A stretch of 43,644 bases of DNA. Origin: CAMCQY01 sp044370415 (GTDB taxonomy: Bacteria > Planctomycetota > Planctomycetia > Pirellulales > UBA1268). Positions within the stretch are counted from its first letter, which is position 1. Each line of letters opens with the position of its first letter. This document shows positions 34,273 to 41,052 of this stretch, piece by piece. The stretch lies in contig JBILVO010000018.1 of the NCBI GenBank assembly GCA_044370415.1, positions 1-43,644 of the forward strand, given 5' to 3'. Made by a program: the position numbers and the translations under genes. Under the pieces are notes generated by a model that was not told the origin of the DNA, ran no database searches, and saw only the letters and a program-made list of their open reading frames with translations.

Positions 34273-36276
34273 ATGCATGCTCAGCCAGACCAAGGTCCAC
34301 GCCACGGTCCCGAGGATCTGCTCGGTGAGGATGATCCGACGATCTACGAGATCACCACCAGCGCCGCTGGGCCCTCGGGCGCGCTGCCGCTCACAGACGA
34401 GATGCTCAGGTCGAGCCCCAGCGGCGATCTCTTCGGCCTCTCGCAGAACGTCGGCATGGGCTGGGACCCCCGCGCCGCCGCCGACCGCCAATGTCTCATC
34501 CTGAGCACGCAGGGGGGCGTGCGGGCGCCGGACGGCGCGGCGATCGCCCTCGGCTACCACACCGGCCACTGGGAGATCGGCCTCCTCGTGCAGGCCGCCG
34601 CCGGAGAGCTGCGCCGCCTGGGCACGATCCCGTTCGCCGGGTTCTGCTCCGATCCGTGCGACGGCCGCACGCAGGGCACGACGGGCATGTTCGACAGCCT
34701 GCCCTACCGCAACGACGCGGCCATCGTGCTGCGGCGGCTGGCCCGGTCGCTGCCGCTGAGGCAGGGCGTGCTCGGCATCGCCACCTGCGACAAGGGGCTG
34801 CCGGCGATGCTCATGGCGATCGCCGGGCTCGGCGACCTGCCCGGCGTGATCGTGCCGGGGGGCGTGACGCTGCCGCCGAAGACGGGAGAGGATGCGGGGA
34901 GCGTGCAGACACTCGGCACCCGCTACGCCCATGGCCTGGTCACGCTCGAGGAGGCGGCCGACCTCGGCTGCCGCGCCTGCGCGTCGCCCGGCGGCGGCTG
35001 CCAGTTCCTCGGCACAGCCGCGACGGCGCAGGTCGTCGCCGAGGCGCTCGGCCTCACGCTGCCACATGCGGCGCTCGCTCCCAGCGGCCAGCCGGTCTGG
35101 CGGGACATCGCCGCGCGGTCGGCGCGGGCGATGGTCCGGCTGGCCGATGCGGGACGGACGACCCGCGAGATCCTCACGCCCGCGAGCATCACCAACGCCA
35201 TGGTCGTGCACGCCGCCTTCGGCGGCTCGACGAACCTGCTCCTCCACGTGCCGGCGATCGCCCACGCCGCGGGACTGCCGCTGCCGACGGTCGCCGACTG
35301 GATCGACGTCAACCAGCGGGTGCCGCGGCTCGTGAGCGTGCTCCCCAACGGGCCGATCCACCATCCGACGGTGCGGGTCTTTCTGGCCGGCGGCGTGCCC
35401 GAGGTGATGCTGCATCTCGACCGGCTCGGCCTGCTCGACACCACCGTGCACACCGTCGCCGGGTGCACGCTCGCCGAACAGCTCGCCTGGTGGGAGGGCA
35501 GCGACCGCCGCCGCCGCTTCCGTGCGCTGCTGCAGTCGCTCGACGGCATCGACGCCGATGACGTGATCATGCCGCCGCCACGGGCGGCCTCCCGCGGACT
35601 GCGGAGCACGATGGCGTTTCCTCGCGGCTCGATCGCCCCCGAGGGATCGGTCGTGAAGGCGACCGCGATCGACCGCAGCTGCTTCGACAAGGAAGGCGTC
35701 TATCGCCACACCGGCCCCGCCCGCGTGTTCACGAGCGAGCGGGCCGCGATGGCCGCGATCAAGGAGGGCCGCATCCAGCCCGGGGACGTGCTCGTGCTCG
35801 CGGGCATCGGCCCCATGGGCACCGGCATGGAGGAGACGTATCAGGTGACGAGCGCACTGAAACAGCTGCCGTTCGCCACCACGGTGGCGCTCGTCACCGA
35901 TGCCCGCTTCTCCGGTGTGTCGACCGGCGCGTGCATCGGCCACGTCGGCCCCGAAGGGCTCGCCGGAGGGCCGATCGGCCGGCTGGTCGATGGCGACATG
36001 ATCGAGATCGAGATCGACACGCGGGCTGCGACGGGCCGGGTCGACCTCGTGGGTGACGGCACGCGTTCGTTCACTCCGGCCGAGGCCCAGGCAGCGCTGG
36101 CCGGCCGGCCGATGCGGGCCGACCTGGCGGCCGATCCGCACCTCCCCGACGACACCCGGCTCTGGGCCGCCCTGCAACGTGCCAGCGGCGGCACCTGGGC
36201 CGGCTGCGTCTACGACACCCGGCGGATCGTGGCTGCCCTGCAGGCCGCGGGCGTTGCCACGTCTGGGCAGTCGTGA
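34273..36276 (+). CDS. YjhG/YagF-family sugar-acid dehydratase (D-xylonate type)
   Basis: A 667-residue Fe-S dehydratase, close to the about 655 residues of E. coli YjhG. The ATG at 34273 gives the shortest plausible N-terminus, with GGAG 12 bases upstream; a longer reading would run through the promoter region. Family blocks are DPTIYEITTSAAGPSGALPLT at the N-terminus, then likely cluster ligands Cys129 (SDPCDGRTQG), Cys172 (TCDKGLP) and Cys243 (GGGCQFLGTAAT). The C-terminal VTDARFSGVSTGACIGHVGPEG is the active-site domain. It dehydrates an aldonic acid such as D-xylonate to a 2-keto-3-deoxy acid, the substrate of the divergent FAH-family enzyme. This is the second sugar-acid dehydratase in the window and belongs to a different subfamily from that at 18863. 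Confidence 0.92.
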   Translation: MHAQPDQGPRHGPEDLLGEDDPTIYEITTSAAGPSGALPLTDEMLRSSPSGDLFGLSQNVGMGWDPRAAADRQCLILSTQGGVRAPDGAAIALGYHTGHWEIGLLVQAAAGELRRLGTIPFAGFCSDPCDGRTQGTTGMFDSLPYRNDAAIVLRRLARSLPLRQGVLGIATCDKGLPAMLMAIAGLGDLPGVIVPGGVTLPPKTGEDAGSVQTLGTRYAHGLVTLEEAADLGCRACASPGGGCQFLGTAATAQVVAEALGLTLPHAALAPSGQPVWRDIAARSARAMVRLADAGRTTREILTPASITNAMVVHAAFGGSTNLLLHVPAIAHAAGLPLPTVADWIDVNQRVPRLVSVLPNGPIHHPTVRVFLAGGVPEVMLHLDRLGLLDTTVHTVAGCTLAEQLAWWEGSDRRRRFRALLQSLDGIDADDVIMPPPRAASRGLRSTMAFPRGSIAPEGSVVKATAIDRSCFDKEGVYRHTGPARVFTSERAAMAAIKEGRIQPGDVLVLAGIGPMGTGMEETYQVTSALKQLPFATTVALVTDARFSGVSTGACIGHVGPEGLAGGPIGRLVDGDMIEIEIDTRAATGRVDLVGDGTRSFTPAEAQAALAGRPMRADLAADPHLPDDTRLWAALQRASGGTWAGCVYDTRRIVAALQAAGVATSGQS

Positions 36277-36312
36277 ATTGACGTGACGGCTCCACCCGGC
36301 CACCATCAGCCC

Positions 36313-37734
36313 ATGGAGATGAGCGGCCACTCATGGGGAAGGTCGGGGCTGCAGCGGCGGGAGCTGCTGCGGGTCGGCGGCCTGGCGGCGTTGGGGATCA
36401 CGCTCCCGGACCTGCTCGGCGGCGTCGGCGGGCACCAGGGCCAGGCCGCCGCACCTGGGCAGCAGCCGCTCCCGCAGATGCCGGCACGGGCGAAGTCGTG
36501 CATGGTTCTCTTTCTCGCGGGCGGTCCGCCGCAGCACGAGACGTTCGACCCGAAGCCCGATGCCCCCGTGGAGATCCGCGGCGTGTTTCGCCCGATCGCC
36601 ACGAGCGTGCCCGGCGTGCAGTTCTGCGAGCTCCTGCCCGCGGTCGCCCGGCACGCCGACAAGCTCTGCATCATCCGCTCGATGACGACCGGCATCCACA
36701 GTCATTCGGGCAGTGGATGCTTCATGCTCACCGGCCAGCAGCCGCAGAGCATGGTCGAGGGAGCGCCGGCCAGCAGCCAGGACTGGCCGAGCATCGCGGC
36801 CACCATCGGCGCACTCCGGCCGTCGGGGCGGTCGCCGCTCGCGTCCGTCGTGCTTCCCGAGCCGCTCGTCAACAACCCCAGCATTCCCTGGCCGGGCCAG
36901 GATGGCGGCTTCATGGGAGGCAGCTGGCACCCGCACCTGCTGCGCTGCGACCCGTCGGCGGAGCGTCTGGAGATCGACGGCCTCTCGTCGCCTGCAGGTC
37001 TGACGAGCGTGCGGCTCGACGACCGCCGCAGCCTGCTCGGCCAGCTCGACGCACACTTCCTCCGGGCCCAGGACAACCCGGCGATGCAGCACCTCGACCG
37101 CATGCAGCAGGAGGCGTTTTCACTTCTGGACGCCGGGGCCACCCGCGCTGCGCTCGAGATTGAGCGGGAGTCCGCCGCGGTCCGCGATCGCTACGGCCGC
37201 CACAAGTTCGGCCAGAGCGTTCTGCTCGGCCGCCGCCTGCTCGACGCCGGCGTGCGTCTCGTGCAGGTGAACTTTCCCAGGGAGCCCGGCGACACCACGG
37301 CCAACAATCCCCTCTGGGACACCCATGCGAACAACGCCGGCCGCCTGCGGGACGTGCTCTGCCCGCAGTTCGACCAGGCGTTCGCCGCGCTGCTCGATGA
37401 CCTCGCGTCGAACGGCCGGCTCGACGAGACGCTCGTCGTCGTCATGGGTGAATTCGGCCGCACGCCGAAGATCAACGCCAACGGCGGCCGCGACCACTGG
37501 GGCAGCGTGTTTTCCGTCGCGCTGGCGGGGGGCTCCGTGCCGTGCGGCGCGGTGATCGGCGCTAGTGACGCGAAGGGCGCCTTCCCGGTGGACCGCCCCG
37601 TCCAGCCAGCCGACCTCGCCGCGACGATCTTCCAACTGCTGGGCATCCCGCCGGGATACGAGTTCCGCGACAGCCTCAACCGGCCGCGGGCCGTGATCAC
37701 GGGCGGCGCGCCGCTCCGCGAGATCGTGGGATAG
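36313..37734 (+). CDS. DUF1501 protein, unpaired copy 1
   Basis: A 473-residue Tat-exported protein. The start is uncertain: ATGs at 36313 and 36319 and a GTG at 36283 are in frame, and none has a good ribosome-binding site. LQRRELLRVGGLAALGITLP is the twin-arginine signal. DUF1501 blocks are MVLFLAGGPPQHETFDPKP, APVEIRGVFRPIATSVPGVQ, RLVQVNFPREPGDT and VMGEFGRTPKINANGGRDHW near the C-terminus. It starts 36 bases after the YjhG-type gene on the same strand and may be read from the same transcript, though a functional link is not obvious. No DUF1553 gene adjoins it. It belongs to the EIRGxFxPI subgroup together with the two DUF1501 copies downstream. Function unknown. Confidence 0.9.
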   Translation: MEMSGHSWGRSGLQRRELLRVGGLAALGITLPDLLGGVGGHQGQAAAPGQQPLPQMPARAKSCMVLFLAGGPPQHETFDPKPDAPVEIRGVFRPIATSVPGVQFCELLPAVARHADKLCIIRSMTTGIHSHSGSGCFMLTGQQPQSMVEGAPASSQDWPSIAATIGALRPSGRSPLASVVLPEPLVNNPSIPWPGQDGGFMGGSWHPHLLRCDPSAERLEIDGLSSPAGLTSVRLDDRRSLLGQLDAHFLRAQDNPAMQHLDRMQQEAFSLLDAGATRAALEIERESAAVRDRYGRHKFGQSVLLGRRLLDAGVRLVQVNFPREPGDTTANNPLWDTHANNAGRLRDVLCPQFDQAFAALLDDLASNGRLDETLVVVMGEFGRTPKINANGGRDHWGSVFSVALAGGSVPCGAVIGASDAKGAFPVDRPVQPADLAATIFQLLGIPPGYEFRDSLNRPRAVITGGAPLREIVG

Positions 37735-37824
37735 GGAACGAGGGCTGAGGAACGTGGGTGACGCTTTGCCCACGGGCGGCTAGACCAGCTCCACAGCCAG
37801 CCAGCAGGCCGTGGATAAAGTCAT

Positions 37825-37843
37825 CCGCCGCTGGAGGCGGCGG
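37825..37843. repeat. Hairpin CCGCCG / CGGCGG
   Basis: A six-base perfect stem with loop CTGGAGG, the first of the three consecutive hairpins between the convergent DUF1501 genes. Confidence 0.45.
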
Positions 37844-37845
37844 CA

Positions 37846-37882
37846 GCGAGTGGCGAAAAACCTCGGTTTTGTCGCCGCTCGC
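37846..37882. terminator. Strong hairpin between convergent DUF1501 genes
   Basis: GCGAGTGGCGAAAAACC pairs with GGTTTTGTCGCCGCTCGC in three helices of five base pairs each, with a two-base loop and small internal bulges. It contains A and T runs and lies between two convergent stop codons, so a bidirectional terminator is the simplest reading. Confidence 0.55.
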
Positions 37883-37888
37883 TCTCGT

Positions 37889-37915
37889 GGAAAAAGGCCA
37901 GGGAGGACTTTTTCC
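37889..37915. terminator. Hairpin GGAAAAAG / CTTTTTCC, bidirectional terminator candidate
   Basis: An eight-base perfect stem rich in A and T, with a further CC/GG pair inside, lies immediately before the leftward DUF1501 stop codon. The T-run in the stem could terminate transcription of the rightward gene. Confidence 0.5.
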
Positions 37916-37923
37916 GCAGCAAG

Positions 37924-39276
37924 CTAGACCAGCTCCGGCATGGGGTCGGTCTTTTCGAGCGGGTACTGCGGCCGGCCCGCGTGGTCGGTGAGCGACGCCG
38001 CCGCAGGGTCGATGCCCAGATGCCGGTAGAGCGCCGCCAGCACCTCGGAGAAGTGCACCGGCCGGTCCGTGATCGAAGCCGCATGCCGGTCGGTAGCGCC
38101 GATCACCTGCCCCGTGCGGAAGCCGCCGCCGGCGAGCAGGCCGCCGCCCACCTGCGGCCAGTGGTCCCGCCCCGCGTCCTTGTTGATCAATGGCGTGCGG
38201 CCGAACTCGCCCCAGGCCACCACCGCCACGTCCTTGTCGAGCCCACGGTCGTGCAGATCCTCGATGAGCGCCGAGAGGCCCTGGTCGAACTGCGGCAGGT
38301 GCGTGTTCTTCATGCCGTTGAACGTGTCGCTGTGGAAATCCCAGCGGCCGAAGTTGAGCGTGACGACGCGGCAGCCGGCCTCGACGAGCCTGCGGGCCAT
38401 GAGAAAGTGCTCGAGATTGGTTGGCGCCCCGTCACCGAACCGCTCCGGGCTCCCCTTGCCGTAGCGGTCGCGGACCCGCTGCGGCTCCCGGGAGATGTCG
38501 AGCGCCTCGGCCAGCCGGCTGCTCGTCAGAATGTCGAACGCTGTCTGCGTGAGCGCGTCCATGCCGGCCAGCGTTCGGCTCGAGTCGATGTCGCGCCGCA
38601 GCACGTCGAGGCGTCGCAACAGCTCGCGGCGCTCCCCAAGACGGCTGGCCGGCACGTCCTTGAGCGTCATGTCACCGCTGCCGGGGCCGCTGGGGCGGAA
38701 GGCGGCGTGCGAGACGCCGAGGAATCCCGGCAGGCCGGGGGATCCGTAGGGTGGGTGGCCCGCGTCGGGGGAGAGGCCCACGAACGGCGGCACGGCCGGA
38801 TCGGTGGAGCCGAGCAGCTTCGACGCCACCGACCCCATGCTCGGCCAGCCACCCGGCGGCTGGTTCCGTACGGTGCGTCCCGTGTAGCAGATGAAGGAGT
38901 CGTGATTGCCGTCGGGCGACCCATGCACGCTCCGCAGCACCACGCACTTGTCCATGATCCGCGCCATCCGCGGCATGTGCTCGCAGATCTGCAGCCCCGG
39001 GACGTTTGTGGAGATCGGCCGGAACTCGCCGCGGATCTCGGCCGGCGCGTCCATCTTCATGTCGTACATGTCCTGGTGCGCCGGCGCACCGCACATGTAG
39101 ACCATGATCACCGATTTGTGCGACGAGCGGATGCCGGCCGTCTGCTCGGCCCGGAGCAGCTGCGGCAGCGAGAGTCCGCCGACGGTGAGGCTGCCGACGC
39201 GGAGCAGGTCGCGGCGGGTGACGCCGTCGCACGTCGCACGGCGGCCGGCCGGGGCGGAGGCGAGGATCGACAGCAT
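37924..39276 (-). CDS. DUF1501 protein, unpaired copy 2
   Basis: A 450-residue Tat-exported protein. The start MLSILASAPAGRRATCDGVT is chosen by alignment with the divergent paralogue at 39600, whose N-terminus has the same layout (CDG-x-TRR). GVTRRDLLRVGSLTVGGLSL is the twin-arginine signal. DUF1501 blocks are IMVYMCGAPAHQDMYDMKMD, APAEIRGEFRPISTNVPGLQ, VTLNFGRWDFHSD and WGEFGRTPLINKDAGRDHW. It ends in MPELV. It is convergent with the copy at 36313 and head-to-head with that at 39600 across a 323-base spacer. The close match to its neighbour suggests duplication followed by inversion. Function unknown. Confidence 0.92.
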   Translation of the reverse strand: MLSILASAPAGRRATCDGVTRRDLLRVGSLTVGGLSLPQLLRAEQTAGIRSSHKSVIMVYMCGAPAHQDMYDMKMDAPAEIRGEFRPISTNVPGLQICEHMPRMARIMDKCVVLRSVHGSPDGNHDSFICYTGRTVRNQPPGGWPSMGSVASKLLGSTDPAVPPFVGLSPDAGHPPYGSPGLPGFLGVSHAAFRPSGPGSGDMTLKDVPASRLGERRELLRRLDVLRRDIDSSRTLAGMDALTQTAFDILTSSRLAEALDISREPQRVRDRYGKGSPERFGDGAPTNLEHFLMARRLVEAGCRVVTLNFGRWDFHSDTFNGMKNTHLPQFDQGLSALIEDLHDRGLDKDVAVVAWGEFGRTPLINKDAGRDHWPQVGGGLLAGGGFRTGQVIGATDRHAASITDRPVHFSEVLAALYRHLGIDPAAASLTDHAGRPQYPLEKTDPMPELV

Positions 39277-39599
39277 GAGGCCACGGCTCCGATGGAGATC
39301 GGCGCAGGCTGATAGAATCGGTGCAGTGTGGCGCGGGCCGAGCCGCCCGATCATTGTGCGTCCCGAATTCCCCAAGAATACCTGCGTCGCCGATATTCTG
39401 GATATCGGTTGCGACGGGACGCCACGCGACCTCCAGCCCCCCAATTTCGCCGCAACCCCCTTCCCGGAAAGGCTTTGAGTGCCGGGGGCGTCACGCGATA
39501 CGCACCCGAGGGCAGACCTAGGCTGCGCCCGGCATGGAGCCTGTGCCGATGGAAAGGGTAGGCTTTGAGGGTTCTCGCAGATTCCGGAGCCCACTCCCC
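39277..39599. other. Divergent spacer between two DUF1501 genes
   Basis: This 323-base gap holds no credible gene. The main structure is a dyad, CCGATAT-tctgg-ATATCGG (39390-39408), extended outward by GTCG (39386-39389) and CGAC (39412-39415) with a small bulge. It probably carries the promoters of both genes. A TAGAAT box at 39313-39318 is a possible -10 for the rightward gene. Confidence 0.5.
39390..39408. promoter_or_regulatory. Dyad CCGATAT-N5-ATATCGG, candidate operator
   Basis: Perfect seven-base inverted half-sites five bases apart, centred in the spacer between divergent DUF1501 genes. This spacing and symmetry fit a dimeric regulator. No regulator gene is visible nearby, and a hairpin in RNA is an alternative. 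Confidence 0.4.
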
Positions 39600-40964
39600 A
39601 TGCTCACGTTCCACGGCCGGGGCCGGCCGATGTGCGACGGCGCCACACGGCGGCAGTTCCTCACGATCGGCGGCCTCTCGTGCGGAGCCGGCGGCCTGTC
39701 GCTGGCGGGGCTGCTCCGGGCCGAGGAATCGGCCGCAGGCGCCGCACCGTCGGCGGGCGGTAGCCGCGGCCACAAGGCGCTCATCAACGTCTTCCTGGCG
39801 GGCGGCCCGCCCCACCAGGACATGTGGGACCTGAAGCCCGACGCCCCCAGCGAGATCCGCGGCGAGTTCCAGCCGATCGCCACGAAGGTGCCCGGCATCC
39901 AGATCTGCGAGGTCTTCCCGAGGCTCGCGGCCCGGATGGACAAGCTGGCGATCATCCGGTCGGTCGTCGGCTGCGAGGGGGCCCACGCCGGATTCCAGTG
40001 CATGACGGGCTGGCCGGAGAGCAGCCTGAAGTCGCTCGGCGGCAGGCCGTCGATCGGTGCGAGCGTCGCCAAACTGCGTGGGCCGGTCGATCGCGCCGTG
40101 CCGCCGTTCGTGGGCCTCGCTGCCAAGACGCAGCACCTGCCCTGGTCCGATGCGGGAACTCCCGGATTTCTCGGGCCGTCGTTCTCGCCGTTCAAGCCCG
40201 AGGGGCCGGACCTCGAGAACATGACGCTCCGGTCGATGCCCCTGGAACGGCTCGCAGACCGGCGGCGGTTGCTGGAGAGCGTTGACCGGCTCCGCCGTGA
40301 CGTGGATGCAACGGGCGTGCTGCAGGGCATGGACGCATTCAGCCAGCGGGCCTTCGACGTGCTCACCGGCAGCCGCCTGCTCGATGCCCTCGACCTCTCG
40401 AAGGAGGATCCAAAGGTCCGCGCGGCCTACGGCGACGGCAAGCCTTACAAGTTCCAGTACGACGGGGCCCCGACCTGCAACGAGCACCTGCTCGTCGCCC
40501 GCCGGCTCGTCGAGGCCGGCGTCCGGGTGGTGAGCCTCAGCTACGGCCGCTGGGACAGCCACGGTGACAATTTCGGCCTCGTTCGCGACCACGGCGCGAA
40601 GCTCGATCAGTGCCTGAGCGCCCTGGTCGACGACCTCGAGTCGCGTGGCATGCTCGACGACGTGGCGATCGTGGTGTGGGGCGAGTTCGGACGCACTCCC
40701 AAGATCAACCCGCAGGCGGGCCGCGATCATTGGCCGCAGGTCAGCGCCGCCCTGCTCGCCGGAGGCGGCCTGCGGACGGGGCAGGCGATCGGCGCCACCA
40801 ACCGGCTCGGCGAGCACGCCACCGACCGTCCTGTGCACATGCAGGAGATCACGGCCACGCTCTACCACGCCCTCGGCGTGCGCACGACGGAGACGACGAT
40901 CGTCGACGCCACCGGCCGGCCCCAGTACCTCGTCGAGAAGCTGCCGATCAGCGAGCTGGTGTAG
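39600..40964 (+). CDS. DUF1501 protein, unpaired copy 3
   Basis: A 454-residue Tat-exported protein. The ATG at 39600 has GGAG ten bases upstream; an ATG ten codons in (MCDGATRR) is an alternative. GATRRQFLTIGGLSCGAGGL is the twin-arginine signal. DUF1501 blocks are INVFLAGGPPHQDMWDLKPD, APSEIRGEFQPIATKVPGIQ, VVSLSYGRWDSHGDNFG and WGEFGRTPKINPQAGRDHW. It ends ISELV. It is nearly collinear with the divergent copy at 37924 and shares the QxxxRxxxxAxYGDGxPxxFxxDGAPT-type loop. No DUF1553 partner is present. It is convergent with the WD40 gene. Function unknown. Confidence 0.92.
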   Translation: MLTFHGRGRPMCDGATRRQFLTIGGLSCGAGGLSLAGLLRAEESAAGAAPSAGGSRGHKALINVFLAGGPPHQDMWDLKPDAPSEIRGEFQPIATKVPGIQICEVFPRLAARMDKLAIIRSVVGCEGAHAGFQCMTGWPESSLKSLGGRPSIGASVAKLRGPVDRAVPPFVGLAAKTQHLPWSDAGTPGFLGPSFSPFKPEGPDLENMTLRSMPLERLADRRRLLESVDRLRRDVDATGVLQGMDAFSQRAFDVLTGSRLLDALDLSKEDPKVRAAYGDGKPYKFQYDGAPTCNEHLLVARRLVEAGVRVVSLSYGRWDSHGDNFGLVRDHGAKLDQCLSALVDDLESRGMLDDVAIVVWGEFGRTPKINPQAGRDHWPQVSAALLAGGGLRTGQAIGATNRLGEHATDRPVHMQEITATLYHALGVRTTETTIVDATGRPQYLVEKLPISELV

Positions 40965-41006
40965 CGTCGTCGTCCGTCGCGTTTTCGGTCACGGCAGACT
41001 TCCTGG

Positions 41007-41023
41007 CAGACGTTTCTTGTCTG
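41007..41023. terminator. Small hairpin CAGAC / GTCTG between convergent genes
   Basis: A five-base stem with loop GTTTCTT lies in the 88-base gap between the DUF1501 stop and the WD40 stop. It is a weak bidirectional terminator candidate. Confidence 0.3.
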
Positions 41024-41052
41024 GTGGGCCGCAGCTTCCCGGACCGCGGGCG

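Larger units (their letters stand above)
37779..37936. repeat. Hairpin array flanked by 14-bp direct repeats
   Basis: GCTAGACCAGCTCC occurs exactly at 37779-37792 and 37923-37936. The right copy is the last codons of the leftward DUF1501 gene, coding ELV-stop. Between the repeats are three hairpins in a row. This looks like either an insertion that duplicated 14 bases of target or the remnant of a second DUF1501 3' end. Confidence 0.55.

Noticed and set aside
39461..39575. Repeated GGAAAGG...GGCTTTGAG words in the divergent DUF1501 spacer
   Set aside because: The two occurrences differ in spacing and are too short to separate from chance.
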